From Lytechinus pictus (lineage: Eukaryota > Echinodermata > Echinoidea > Temnopleuroida > Toxopneustidae), in contig NC_087262.1 of assembly GCF_037042905.1 (NCBI RefSeq), forward strand, positions 25,609,001-25,673,000: a DNA stretch of 64,000 bases. The letters run 5' to 3'. The translations under genes were made by a program, and so were the position numbers. This document shows, one piece after another, positions 44,501 through 54,339 of this stretch. Position 1 is the stretch's first letter, and each line of letters opens with the position of its first letter. Under the pieces are notes generated by a model. It was not told where the DNA came from. It searched no databases and saw only the letters and a list, made by a program, of their open reading frames with translations.

Positions 44501-46992
44501 CTTTGTTTTTCTGGATAAAAGATAAGAACTAGGAACATGAATATAATATTGACTGCCTTTATTAAAAGGGAGATAATGTCCAATATATATTTCCTGAACT
44601 AGTCTCATATTTCCTTTGAGTCTTGACAAGGGCAATATGGACCTACTGAGGGAAATATAATGTGATATCCCGAAAATTAAGCCAGTCAATATTATCATAA
44701 CCTGTAGGCCTACAGCTGTATTATGTGTAATTTTATTCAAGCTATTATTTATAGCAGTTTGTGTCCCTTATACTTTGCGAACTTGATGAAGTAATCCTTG
44801 CTAAGTTGTGACATAAATTATATATAACACACGAGTGCACCATGCATGGCGCGCACATGCACTTACATGTACACAAGACTTGCGCTTGGATTGGATGAAA
44901 TAGGAATACAGATATTATGGACCAATAATTTACTACATAGATGCAATAGGAAAATGATAAATTCCTTGAGGAAGGATGTATGAATATTATGGTCCCTAGT
45001 CGTACAGCTGAACACTGGCTTGGCAATTTAGTATTTGAATTGATCATACAGACAAAATACGTGTTTATATCTTGTCTCCAAAATGCGTCATTCAGGTGAT
45101 AATGCGAAATGTAGATACATGGACTGGTATGGGCGGTATGGTTGTTTCTAGAGGCTCAAGGGGGCCACAAAATGTGTACATGTATAACCTGCGGCTCTGC
45201 CTGAGCCCCGAAGCCATTGTCAGACCAAAATCCAAAAGAGAGGCTTTAACTTATCTCTCATTTATCAATACAATACTTGGACATCTCAGTTTGACTGTAC
45301 ATTAAGCTACTATCCTGATTATTTTAATAAGGTAAAATGTTATTAAAGTTTGCAACAACAACATGATAAATCACATAATTGAGTTGTTGATATTTTTACT
45401 GTGTCTTTCATTTCTGCCTATGTTTTCATACAGGTATGGAGATGCCAAGAATAAACTATGAGAAGTACAATGGCAAACCTTACCAGTATGTTTATGGTAT
45501 CATATCTTCTGCTGAACGTGATAATGGGGTAAGTATATACAGTAGATGGTATTATATAAATAATTAGTAAGTGATTATATTACCAAATTCGCTCATCATA
45601 TGTGTCAGAAAATATAGTGGTGAAACACACATTTTCAAAGTCTTTATTTTCTCAAAATAATAAAATATAGTAAAAATAGCTGATCAGTGATTTTGTTATT
45701 TTTCCAACTTTACCTACAGGAAACACATATACAGTAATATGATGCCATTTTCAATTGACCAAAACATTTAACATGTGAAGAGGGGTCCGATTGTAAGCTG
45801 ATATCGTAAAAAGGAAAATTGAATTTGGCAAAAAAATGTATATCTTTGATATTTTGTACCAGTTATTTGTGTATTTATGGAGGAAGTTTGATGAATTTTT
45901 TTGGATATTATGACTGAATTGATGAAAAACATTAACATGGTCCACTACCATACCATGTTGCTTGAGGATCTGGCTAAAAAAAATTGCATGAAAGGAGCAT
46001 CAAATATATTTAAAAAAAAGCCTCAATTCAGTTATTCCATATTTACATGTGTTTTCCTATAATATACTACATGTAGATGTATTTAGGATATTCTTTGAAT
46101 TTTCAGTTTTATACAGGTGTTCAATTTAATATGTACATGTACATTGTATTTTCTCCAGATTGCCAAATTAAATGTAGACGATGGAACAAATAGGCAGTGG
46201 TATGAAGATGGTTGCTTCCCTTCTGAACCTGTCTTTATCGGAACACCAGAGGGCCAAGATGAGGATGATGGTGAGAAGAAGGTTTTGTTTCAAGTAAATT
46301 TTATGTCTATGTAATTTATTTCCTAGTCTTTTCCATCATTATACCTGTGATCATGACCAAACAAATTTGAAAGGGATACATGCATAGAATCATTGTGGAT
46401 ACTTCGAGGTAGACCATGTAAATTTTGTGGGCGTAGGAATCAGCGTACAGATAGGGGGTCAGTTGGGTGGTAGGTTGGTAGGATGGTTTGTCTGTTGAAA
46501 TTTAATGTAATATTCAAATTATAGGTAGGCAATATCTATATGCTATAATGTAGTATAATAGTAATAATAGTATAATGTTGTACAGTGGCTGCCCGGCCCA
46601 CGATCAATTGGGCAAAAAGAATTTTTTTTAAAGTATTTCTATTTCAGATTTTATTTCAAACAATAAAATATGAATTTTCATTTTTCATTGTCAATATCTA
46701 CTCACAACTCTCACAATGATATATTTTGTAATGATACACTGTATATAGCTTGAATATTTTTTTTTAAAGTTTCTAGGCATATTGATCTGTTACTTGAATG
46801 TGTAATCAATACCAAACCTCAATATTTATCTCTGCAGGCATTGTCTTATCATCGGTGATAAACTTTAATGAAGGGGGTTGCCCTTTCCTGTTGGTTCTTG
46901 ATGCCAAGACTTTTACTGAGATAGGACGGGCGGAGATACCCATTGAGGGTATGCCTTATGGTATTCATGGTTATTATGCAGAAGGCATCTAG
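35525..46992 (+). CDS. bco2-like: carotenoid cleavage oxygenase (BCO1/BCO2/RPE65 family), nine coding exons
   Basis: A non-haem iron enzyme that splits the polyene chain of carotenoids. Exons 35525-35570, 35974-36124, 37050-37302, 39351-39492, 39936-40390, 44356-44464, 45434-45528, 46159-46270 and 46838-46992 all have AG/GT borders and join to 1518 nt, 505 codons plus stop, close to the family norm of about 530. The four iron ligands are expected at H165 (TAHPH), H224 (YSHSF), H295 (FFHQINAFE) and H498 (MPYGIHG), spaced as in family members. Other hallmarks: [52 protein letters not shown] and AEIP. The wording leans to BCO2 rather than BCO1 or RPE65, by recall. Start chosen at the first ATG in the exon after a good acceptor; a 5' coding exon upstream cannot be excluded. 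Introns carry several transposons. Confidence 0.9.
35974..36124 (+). CDS. bco2-like: oxygenase exon 2
   Basis: Residues 16-65. It encodes [20 protein letters not shown] and [16 protein letters not shown], the conserved first blade of the beta-propeller. Acceptor TTTACAATGCAG, donor GTCAGT, ends in phase 2. Confidence 0.9.
36150..36260. repeat. TATAGCGC-type retroposon tail fragment
   Basis: AATAATAATAATAAACATTAATTTGTATAGCGCAGC and a following GAGCTC word match the tail type near 40706-40790 (TTATATAGCGCTTAATAC). Intronic. Confidence 0.4.
36499..36880 (+). mobile_element. tRNA-headed SINE with nested MITE
   Basis: TGTGGTCCAGTGGTTATGAC (A box), GGGTTTGATTCCCAGTC (B box), body TTTACCCACATTGTGCTGC and GGTGAGGTGAATGGGTACC. 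The body is interrupted by the MITE at 36644-36814 and resumes TGGTAGGAAGAAATTC, ending near CTAAAGCCAGAGTAATAATG. Lies in intron 2 of the oxygenase. Same family as 9514. Confidence 0.65.
36644..36814. mobile_element. best-preserved copy of the TTTCATAAAGC MITE, CTG target duplication
   Basis: Arms of about 64 bp are near-perfect inverted copies (GTTTCATAAAGCTGTTCGTA, then AAGAACGACTGGTGATCC). CTG flanks both ends (36641-36643, 36815-36817) within the SINE sequence. Relatives: 1738-3362 (split), about 8040-8105, 37714-37836, 61730-61807. Confidence 0.75.
37050..37302 (+). CDS. bco2-like: oxygenase exon 3
   Basis: Residues 66-150. It carries [11 protein letters not shown]; the cysteine (C96) matches the conserved PDPCKN loop, which in RPE65 is a membrane-anchoring acylation site, but here K is replaced by L. 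Ends in phase 0 at donor GTAGGT. Just downstream, 37390-37430 repeats CAGAAAGTAGACCCAGT and GGAAAAGGAAGAAA, a partial intronic duplication of this exon's 3' end. Confidence 0.9.
37714..37836. mobile_element. TTTCATAAAGC-family MITE
   Basis: GTGGGTGTTTCATAAAGCTA at the left, CATGCTTTATGAAACACCCA at the right. 123 bp, intron 3 of the oxygenase. Target duplication unclear. Confidence 0.65.
37916..38311. mobile_element. 396-bp TIR element, GTGTCGTACGGGACA family, TSD AGAA
   Basis: Begins GGGCGATTCCATACGTGTCG, ends CATGGAATGGCCC. AGAA flanks both ends (37912-37915, 38312-38315). Closely related to 33216-33600, including GTGTCGTATGGGACT facing GTCCCGTATGACAC near 38095-38130. Lies in intron 3. Confidence 0.8.
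38316..38913. other. intron 3 sequence, nothing else seen
   Basis: AT-rich intronic DNA with several TACATGT words and no exon-like ORF. Confidence 0.5.
38914..39134. repeat. degenerate (TCTA/TCCA)n microsatellite
   Basis: Tetranucleotide TCTA units pass into TCCA units and back over about 220 bases, within intron 3, about 215 bases upstream of exon 4. Confidence 0.9.
39351..39492 (+). CDS. bco2-like: oxygenase exon 4, first iron histidine
   Basis: Residues 151-197. [20 protein letters not shown] holds H165, the first iron ligand. Acceptor CTATCTGTAG, donor GTATTT, phase 1. Confidence 0.9.
39936..40390 (+). CDS. bco2-like: oxygenase exon 5, second and third iron histidines
   Basis: Residues 198-349, the largest exon. 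[18 protein letters not shown] holds H224; [20 protein letters not shown] holds H295. Donor GTAAGG. A 236-bp MITE sits 57 bases into the following intron. Confidence 0.9.
40448..40683. mobile_element. 236-bp palindromic MITE next to exon 5
   Basis: TCGGTAAAGGAAATCTGTTG and TCTCACGATGCGGCA at the left; complementary TGTCGCATCGTGAGACAACA and TTTCCTTTACCGA at the right. Starts 57 bases after the exon 5 donor. The word AAAATGGAAATTG occurs on both sides (about 40411 and 40684). Confidence 0.7.
40700..41037. other. intron 5 with retroposon tail relic
   Basis: AATAATAATTATACTTGCTT and ATATAGCGCTTAATAC (40711-40746), then TCTAAGCGCTCTACAG, match a SINE/LINE 3' tail. The rest is AT-rich. Confidence 0.4.
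41042..43196. mobile_element. 2.15-kb non-coding TIR transposon with GTGTCGTACGGGACA arrays, TSD ATTT
   Basis: Begins GGGTGATTCCATACGTGTCG, ends GTGGAATCGCCC. ATTT flanks both sides (41038-41041, 43197-43200). The motif GTGTCGTACGGGACA or a close variant starts at 41056, 41223, 41421, 41444, 41621, 41641, 41661, 41681, 41701, 42651 and 42817, all in one orientation. The five from 41621 form a 20-bp tandem array. No transposase ORF. Longest member of the family here; sits in intron 5. Confidence 0.8.
41621..41720 (+). repeat. five 20-bp tandem units of GTGTCGTACGGGACACTTGT
   Basis: Consecutive units differ by single bases (GTGTCGTACA, GTGTTGTACG), the last one losing a base. An ORF reading [11 protein letters not shown] is a by-product of the array. 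Confidence 0.9.
43201..44355. other. rest of intron 5
   Basis: Includes two diverged, similar segments near 43340-43420 and 43545-43620 (TAGATTTTGTATGTGTG / AAGCTGTGTATGTGTGC, ATAAACTGGC / AATAGACTGGC), suggesting an old internal duplication. No exon. Confidence 0.4.
44356..44464 (+). CDS. bco2-like: oxygenase exon 6
   Basis: Residues 350-385, a less conserved loop ([20 protein letters not shown]) ending GEL, followed by the split G codon. Acceptor GATATTGAAG is weak in pyrimidines but is the only one that keeps frame. Donor GTAAGT. The preceding intron is nearly 4 kb, half of it one transposon. Confidence 0.85.
44540..44880 (+). repeat. dispersed repeat, copy 1 (AATATTGACTG ends)
   Basis: AATATTGACTGCC and, inverted, CCAGTCAATATT bound a 150-bp palindromic part with GACAAGGGCAATATGG. 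It is followed by AAGTAATCCTTGCTAAGTTG and ACCATGCATGGCGCGCAC. The whole order recurs inverted at 54340-54780. Lies in intron 6. Confidence 0.5.
45434..45528 (+). CDS. bco2-like: oxygenase exon 7
   Basis: Residues 386-417. [20 protein letters not shown] matches the E-x-P-x-I-N-Y block that contains a second-shell glutamate of the iron centre in this family. Acceptor TTTTCATACAG, donor GTAAGT, phase 0. Confidence 0.9.
46159..46270 (+). CDS. bco2-like: oxygenase exon 8
   Basis: Residues 418-454. IAKLNVDDG and [15 protein letters not shown] match the W-x-E-x-x-x-P-S-E-P-V-F signature. Acceptor TTTTCTCCAG, donor GTGAGA, phase 1. Confidence 0.9.
46838..46992 (+). CDS. bco2-like: oxygenase exon 9 with stop, fourth iron histidine
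   Basis: Residues 455-505 plus [28 protein letters not shown] and MPYGIHGYY with H498. A good donor (CAG/GTAAGA) lies at 47034-47035, 41 nt after the stop, so the 3' UTR may be spliced to an exon starting at 49323. Confidence 0.9.
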
Positions 46993-47033
46993 AATACTTC
47001 CTGGATTTCACTGTACAGGTGATGAGAAAACAG

Positions 47034-49322
47034 GTAAGACAAACTCTTATGGTGGAATCCAGATAGCCATGGCTCAGATAACCTGGGTTAACTTAGGCCG
47101 TGTTTTTGCTTCCACTTTTCAGGTCAGAATCAGCATTTCCAAATGTGATTAGTCCAAAACACGGTTGCGTCCATGTTTACTTTCATTTAAACGCTGTTTC
47201 AAAACGCCGATCGTAAACTCACAAAAAGGTGCGTTTGTAAACGTTGTTTGACCAGAATCAAGCTTTCTGGGGAAGTATAAACAGAACCACGATCGTAAAC
47301 GTGTTTAAATGACGTCATTTGGTACATGCTTCTGGCGAGATGAAAATCCGCAGGCAAATACAGTCGCATTGCTCCATGGTCGCATGTTACCTCCACGGAA
47401 TTACCTCTCATCTCCCTTGTTTTGCATGTGTAGTACCATTACTAGTATTACTCTTCCAATGTGTCATCACGATGAACGTTGAGGGATTTACACCAAAAAA
47501 ACCTGGAACATGAGTTATAATGAGGAGACATCGCCAGATGCCCCAGTAGCATAAACAGAGAGATACTTTATTATTTTGTATACTTAATATTCTGTATTTT
47601 TTCTTACTATTATCCTCACCATGGTGGAAATTATATGGCTATACCAAGAAGCTCCATGCAATGACTAAAATATCGGAAATTGTTCGATGTTTATATAACA
47701 GTCGACGTACCTTCCCCATAACAACACTCTGAAAAAAACTTTCGAAAAAGGGCGCGCCCAATTTGACCTCGCTTTCCTGCTCAACGAAAATTACGATGCG
47801 AAGCCAGCTAGAGATCGTGATTTCGCCTCTGAAAAGTTAAGCATAAACAGCACTCCCAGAACCACGTTTACGATCGGCGTTTTGAATCGACGTTTGAAAA
47901 CGCTGATTCTGTCCTCGCAATGGAAGCATAAACACACCCTTAGACCACACTTTTATGAAGTGCCAGCTTGTTGTCAACTTATTCACCAATTAAAAATTAT
48001 TCTCATCCTGCTGCAAGGAGTTCTTAAAAATCAATTAAGTCGTGAAATGGGAAGAATGTGAAAATACAAAAATATGAATTTTAATGGATTTATTGATATA
48101 TTATAATTTCCATCAATATGTAAGAAATATTATGCAGCCCAACATTCTATGGAAGTGTGGTTTAAAATTCTAGTTCAGACTAGGGTTGAACGTAGAGGTT
48201 TAATTATCAAAATACCAGCCTTGATGTTTTGATTATAGAGAGTGGGGGATTCAAGTATTGTATCAACCATTTGATGTTGGTGTTGATATTTGACTGAGCA
48301 TGACACCAAGGAGAAATGAAACTGGTCTCGTGTGGGTTAATCCTAGACATTTGCTCTGGCGACAATTGGTCTGATGGAAAATCTGCTCATCAAGCCAACA
48401 TAAAACCTAACCTCCATAAACCCTCATCCTTATCTTTATATTATTCTGAACAAATACTATTACAATGTTATCCTCATTCTGACCCTATGCCTTCTGAGAT
48501 ATTAAGACCAGAGCAAATCTTGTGTGACCGTTGTGTCAAGCTATCATTGAAATGCTTTGGGCCTTATTTGTAAATACAAATTAGATGATAGAGCAATAAA
48601 AGGCAATCTTAAATATGCTTCATCCACCAATGCCGAATTAGAAATTACCCAATGGAGTGGCTGCTGTAATGAGTTCAAAAGAGGGCTGGTTGACCATAGA
48701 ATGATTTTAACTTTCAATGAAAATCAAGTGAAATAAATGACTTAATCTTTATTTGTCTGTGTTCATAATGTATATTATATGATTCATGTGTAAATGTTAT
48801 AAATAGATTTGAATAGGCACTACTTCTCTTACGGGACATTTTTTGTGTTGTTAAAAACAGTATCAAACAATTTTTTTTTTAAGTTGGCGCAAATTTATAC
48901 GTTCACAGTTGTATGGACCCTCCACCTACATGTATGCGTATGTAGTAATTTTGATATTCTGCTTTTTGTTTTGTACCTGAATACTACTTTATGTGTTAGG
49001 ATGTTTTTATTGTTTCGTTCTTGTTTTGTATGATTTTTTGTCAATTTTAAATGAATAAAGCAAACGAAAAGTGTATCAAATTGAATTGAAGCTCGATAAT
49101 GCCAATTGTTGAAAGCCATTAATTTCAGTTTTTTCTTAAATTGAAATACTTGTCAAGCGGTTAATATGCCTAAAACTTACAATGTTGTACTATGTAGCTT
49201 ACATATTTCCCATTTGTCAATTTCATGACCTTGGTTGTGTAATGTTATACATGTATGACTATGCATCTACACCTTATAATGATTAAGTTGATTCTTCAAT
49301 ATTCTGACTCTCCTTTACATAG
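47034..49322 (+). other. candidate 3' UTR intron or intergenic DNA
   Basis: CAG/GTAAGA at the left and CTGACTCTCCTTTACATAG at the right would make a 3' UTR intron of 2.3 kb. It contains the Harbinger-like element 47096-47939. AATAAA words occur at 48594 and 49052, so the transcript could also end unspliced here. Confidence 0.3.
47096..47939. mobile_element. Harbinger-like non-autonomous transposon, TSD TTA, copy 1
   Basis: Ends GGCCGTGTTTTTGCTTCCA and TGGAAGCATAAACACACCC. TTA flanks both (47093-47095, 47940-47942). A 3-bp TWA duplication with GG-starting TIRs is typical of PIF/Harbinger. The interior repeats GATCGTAAAC and AAACGCTG/CGTTTGAAAACG words. No transposase. Starts 104 bases after the oxygenase stop codon. 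Confidence 0.75.
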
Positions 49323-50274
49323 GTCCTTCATTTAAGATCTCATCCAAGGGAAATAGTTCCAGTGGGGAATCTGTATCTACTGTATTGATCATTGCAAGCG
49401 TCATCACTGGTACAGCACAAGTCCCGGAACTACAGCCTCTCCATTGGTGTTGAACAAACGTTCATGATGTCATCTTCCTCGTCATGTTGAAGTAGTACTT
49501 TTCTTCACAATATGAGCTTCATTTAGCACCCTATCAGAGGAGTGCATTGAAATTCAAATGCAGATTTTAGTCATGTATTTAGTCAGCAATGCTACTTTAT
49601 AATGTTGATATTTTATTCATATAACCTAGAATCTATCTTCTATGTCATTAAGTGGCTAAGCCAAAATTTTGTCAAGTTCATGTATTTATCTGGTTATTTT
49701 TGCTCCTTTTACTGTTGAATCATAATTATCAAGTTTAACATGTTTTAAAAACAATTAATCTCAAAAACATCCACATGCATTTTTAAATTTACGCATGCAG
49801 GGTTTAGCTTGCGAGGTGAGCATGTAACTTGGGTTTCTTTAAGAGAGGTAGTTGTACTTAATAATAGAAAGTTATTAAAGAAGTTCACTAAAAGAACATC
49901 AAATGTTTTTAAACTTGTAAATGGTATTTTGTGGCTAGATTTGACAAAATTCAATGAAAACAATTGCACAATACATGTAGTTTTAAAAGTTAACAGGATA
50001 ATAATGTGAGGCTATTATATTATTCTTAAAGTTACAGTCATGAGAATTGACATACATTTCATTATATACGTATGTTTGTATATATTTGTAGTTATATATG
50101 TGCAGTCTTGTTTATGGCCCGATTCATGCCATACTACCCAGCATTGGTATTACACAACTGCTTTCATACTGCTTCATGTATACTTTTATTGTAAAAGTAG
50201 AACTGTGCTTATTTCCATGTTTTTTTTACCAAAAGAGCTTTAATTCTCGCTACCCCAAATAGGAACAAAAATCT
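49323..50274 (+). other. possible 3' UTR exon then intergenic DNA
   Basis: Sequence after the acceptor at 49321-49322 is moderately GC-balanced for about 180 bases and has no long ORF, fitting a 3' UTR exon. Beyond about 49510 it is AT-rich with no supported gene. Confidence 0.25.
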
Positions 50275-50400
50275 CATAATGCGCGAGACGAGATAATTTT
50301 CACTCCGTCGGGTCGTCATCACCACTTCCGGTTTAGAGTCATGCTCGCGCGAGGTTCGCGATACTGAGTTTTCCACCACGCTGAAATCGATGCCAATCAG
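50275..50400 (+). promoter_or_regulatory. candidate CpG-type promoter with ETS-like site
   Basis: A CpG-rich island in AT-rich DNA carries TAATGCGCGAGACGAG, CACCACTTCCGGTTT (ETS-type) and CTCGCGCGAGGTTCGCGA. It lies about 300 bases upstream of the ORF at 50705. Such motif clusters mark housekeeping-type promoters. Confidence 0.35.
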
Positions 50401-50704
50401 CGTAATATGTACAGAGTATAATACTTTTTATTACATTTGGTCAGTTTTGATTCCATTTGAATTATAAATAAAAATAAAAAATATATTTCACGTGAGAATA
50501 ATTTTTATTCATGTTTTTATTTGGTTATAAAAAAATCAAACAAATAATGAATATCTTAAAATTTTGCATTTAGCGACCGGCCTGACATCACGATCGTATT
50601 CAACTAGACACTAAATATATTCAGCATTCATTTCGTTCAATTTTTCGTCGACCACAAAATGGATAAAAATCAGTTTCGGATCTTAAAAAAATCTTAACTG
50701 ACAG

Positions 50705-51025
50705 ATGAATACCGTGCAATGGAAAGCGTCAGGCAGAATTAGTGACTTTAGCAGAAAAGACTGTAAAACTGTTAGTGAAAGAGAGGGTTGTGATCACGAA
50801 CTTTCCGAGCGAAAGCTACGTTGTGTTGTTGTGCATGACGGCACTGTTGATCTAAATGGCAAAACAGTGCGTTGGACTTCCGAACAGGAAGTTGTAATAC
50901 CGAAAAAGCTATCCCATAATGCAATGCACGTTACAGGGATTTTCCCGGATCTCGGCGAAATCGCTATTTGGGGTAGCGAGAATTGTAAACCAAACCCTTT
51001 AATGTTCAGAAACTGCATTCCGTGA
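50705..51025 (+). CDS. hypothetical protein, 106 codons
   Basis: ATG at 50705 follows an in-frame TGA six bases upstream, so the ORF starts here or just after a splice acceptor (TTAACTGACAG). The peptide is neither low-complexity nor repetitive, with segments such as CVVVHDGTVDLNGKTVRW and LSHNAMHVTGIFPDLGEIAI. Codon use is ordinary. A short upstream ORF starts at 50659. ATTAAA near 51043 could signal polyadenylation, and the CpG/ETS segment at 50275-50400 could be its promoter. I do not recognise any domain, so this may still be chance. Confidence 0.3.
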   Translation: MNTVQWKASGRISDFSRKDCKTVSEREGCDHELSERKLRCVVVHDGTVDLNGKTVRWTSEQEVVIPKKLSHNAMHVTGIFPDLGEIAIWGSENCKPNPLMFRNCIP

Positions 51026-51060
51026 TTAAGTTATCACATTAAAGTACTCCAAAAGCTATT

Positions 51061-52116
51061 CCATTTTTAAAGTTTTTGTTTAAAAGTACATTTTATGTCA
51101 ATAATCCAAACTGAGCAGTTCTTGATACTCCCCGACCTTCCTGTCTTTTCCTTTCATTCTATCTCTTTACTTTTCTCTATTTTCTTTTCATTTCTCAAAC
51201 CTTTTAGCCCAAATACACAATAGTTGTTTCAATTGACCATAGTACAAAACCATGGACTATGCGAGTTCTTGTGCATTATTATGCTTATTCATTGTGTACA
51301 CTAAGAAATGTCCAATTAGAAATGTGTGCTTTTGCAAAGGGCGCTGAATTCATGCTGGAATGAAGCGTGATGATAACAACTAACGAGGTAATGAAGGTTT
51401 GCCATGAGTGTGTGTATGATTCATCAAGGGTTTTTTTTTTTAGATTAAGATTGTTAATGGATGTTGTTTTTTATGTAGAGATAAAGATTGACAACTATTA
51501 AACCTAGATATAATTTCTCTTATTAACGGGTACATAGAAATATGTATGAAACTCTCTTATTGGAAAATCAAACGTTTTGTCTTACTCTGTTTTATTTATT
51601 TATTCATCTATTTTTGTTCATGTATTTTTTTTAATTTTTTTTTTATTCATCTATTTGTCAAAGGAAATTTTAATGTGATTATTTATTGTTTTTGTTTTTT
51701 GTCCTTTGATTTATTTCCAGTGTGCTTAATTATGTATTCATGCTATTTATGTACCGGTATCAGTATGTGTAAATTGTGTGCAATCTTTTTACTCATGAGG
51801 TCTTGGAAGAGTATGATATATTTCATATATTTATGATGCATATATTCACTTGTATAAACATGCCACCTGTGTCATCATCACTTTATAAAAGCATGTTTGT
51901 GTGCGAAATACATGTATGATGGTTTTCCCCTTCTTTTTAAACAGTGTTTAATTGCCATGTTCTTTGTATTCAATTTGAATTAAATGTATTTTATTGATGT
52001 ACAGAATGTTATTTGTTAATATGAAAACCAATAGACTGTGTAAAGCATGTACAATATATCTTATTTTATTTACTTAAATTTATGAAAAGTGATATAATCC
52101 TTATACATGTATGTAA
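51061..52116. other. non-coding AT-rich DNA
   Basis: No exon. A T-rich, phenylalanine-coding track at 51546-51836 is compositional. Confidence 0.5.
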
Positions 52117-52972
52117 GGCCGTGTTTATGCTTCCACTTTTCAGGCCAGAATCAGCGTTTCCAAACGTGATTAGTCCAAAACACGGTTGCGTCCATGCTTA
52201 CTTTCATTTAAACGCTGTTTCAAAACGCCGATCGTAAACTCACAAAAAGGTGCGTTTGTAAACGTCGTTTGACCAGAATCAGGCTTTCTGGGGAAGTATA
52301 AACAGAACCACGATCGTAAACGTGTTTAAATTACGTCATTTGGTACATGCTTCCGGTGAGATGAAAATCCGCGGGCTAATACAGTCGCATTGCTCCATGG
52401 TCGCATGTTACCTCCACGGAATTACCTCTCATCTCCCTTGTTACATTTGCATGTGTGATAATTGATTTAAGTAGTATCACTAGTATTACTCTTCCAATTT
52501 GTCATCACGATGAATGTTGAAGGATTTACATTAAAAAAAATCCTGGAACATGAGTTATAATGAGGAGACATCGCCAGATGCCCCTGTAGCATAAACAAAT
52601 AGATGTTTTATTATTTTGTGTACTTAATATTCTTTATTTTTTCTTACTATTATCCTCACCATGGTGGAAATTATATGGCTTTATCAAGAAGCTCCATTCA
52701 ATAACTAAAATATCGGAAATTGTTCGATGTTTATATAACAGTCGACGTACCTTCCCCATAACAACACTAAAAAAAAAAACTTTCGAAAAAGGGCGCGCCC
52801 AATTTGACCTCGCTTTCCTGCTCAACGAATTCGAAGCCAGCTGGGGATCGTGATTTCGCCTCTGAAAAGTGAAGCATAAACAGCACTCCCAGAACCACGT
52901 TTACGATCGGCGTTTTGGATCGACGTTTGAAAACGCTGATTCTGTCCTCGCAATGGAAGCATAAACACACCC
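52117..52972. mobile_element. Harbinger-like non-autonomous transposon, TSD TAA, copy 2
   Basis: Same family and orientation as 47096-47939: GGCCGTGTTTATGCTTCCA and TGGAAGCATAAACACACCC, flanked by TAA on both sides (52114-52116, 52973-52975). The two copies align over nearly their whole length with small indels. Length 856 versus 844 bp. Confidence 0.8.
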
Positions 52973-53189
52973 TAATTGCGCTATTGTACATGTACATTCT
53001 AATATATTTGTGTTTAAGTACAGTAAATCATAACATTGTATCTACATGTATAAAGGGCAATGTAAAATAAAAATATAACTCTCAGCTCCAATGATATAAG
53101 GGGGGGGGGTGAATCTTACAGGGTTTCATACTTAAACAAGGATATGTTTTCATGCCCTCTGTCCCAACAAAGTACATGTAGCTACATTG

Positions 53190-53400
53190 TATATGTAATT
53201 CAGCAAGTCATAGCAGAGTGGATGGACAAATTTAAAGTCTTCATTCACCCTGTTGTGTGTTTGAATCCCAGGTACATGTATGGTGTCATTTCCTTCTGCA
53301 AGAAATTGATAGACATTGTGCTGGGCTTGTTCCAGTTGTGGTAAATGGGTACTGGCAGGAAGATATTCCTCAAAAAGGTGTGAGCACTGGAATCAGTAGT
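53190..53400 (+). mobile_element. degenerate tRNA-headed SINE
   Basis: AGCAGAGTGGATGGACAA resembles an A box and GTGTGTTTGAATCCCAGG a B box. The body has ACATTGTGCTGGGC and GTAAATGGGTACTGGCAGGA, as in the other SINEs. Confidence 0.5.
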
Positions 53401-54339
53401 GTTGTGTTGGGATCGTTAATATCTTAGTTGGGAGCATCAATGACCACACAGGAACGTTCGATGTACAATTCAATCAAGAAACTTTATCACTAATCAATCT
53501 TCAGCGATATTACATGTAGAGTTGAAATGTATATCACAACGTACGTCGATGTAGATCTTAACTCTGTGATGATCTTAACTTATCTAACCTCCACCCTTGG
53601 GTGTACACTCCATATATATTCAAGCTTCTACATAAATTATAATCCAAGTGTTTGGGTATAAGACAAAAGGGGGGTTTGATTATTGGGAAGGGGGAGGCAG
53701 TTCTTTGTTCTATGATTAGGGGTTGTTTGAACTACTAACAATAAGGGTTTTTATTGGCGTGGATTAAATAAATGAATAAGGGTTCTGAGAAGGGGGTATG
53801 GACATAAAATGATGTCTAGGCTATATGTATGTAGTTATTTATACAATCACTACATTACAGTAGCTGAACTTAGCAGGAGTAATTATGTAGGAGCGCCTTA
53901 CGCACCTAACAAGCTGGACATGTGTGCTTTACAATACCCTATATTATTATTATAATTACGATGAAATAAATACTTATTTTTTGTAAGATAAATCTTGCTT
54001 ATCATTCCTTGCCTGAATGCCTGTAACTCTATTTAAGAGAATGGGCAGGCCAAAATAAACAGAATCAATTAAGTATAAAGCATTATTACCCATATACAAG
54101 GCATTTTAGTAGATAAATAGATATTATATTTCGCTCGGTACTTTCAATCCAAGACCGACAAGGTAAACATTTGCCATGTTGCCCTCCCCGGGCTTTGCCC
54201 ATAGGAATTCTGTACAAAAACAGAGGGCAATAATTGGTCATATTTCTGCTAGTGGGCTTGTGCAGTAGGAGCTGCTAATTTCTTTATTTGAGAAATCTGG
54301 CTGGAACCAGTTTCTGAACCAACACATTGTAGATAGTGC
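53401..54339. other. non-coding
   Basis: AT-rich with no supported exon. G-rich short runs near 53670-53700. Confidence 0.45.
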
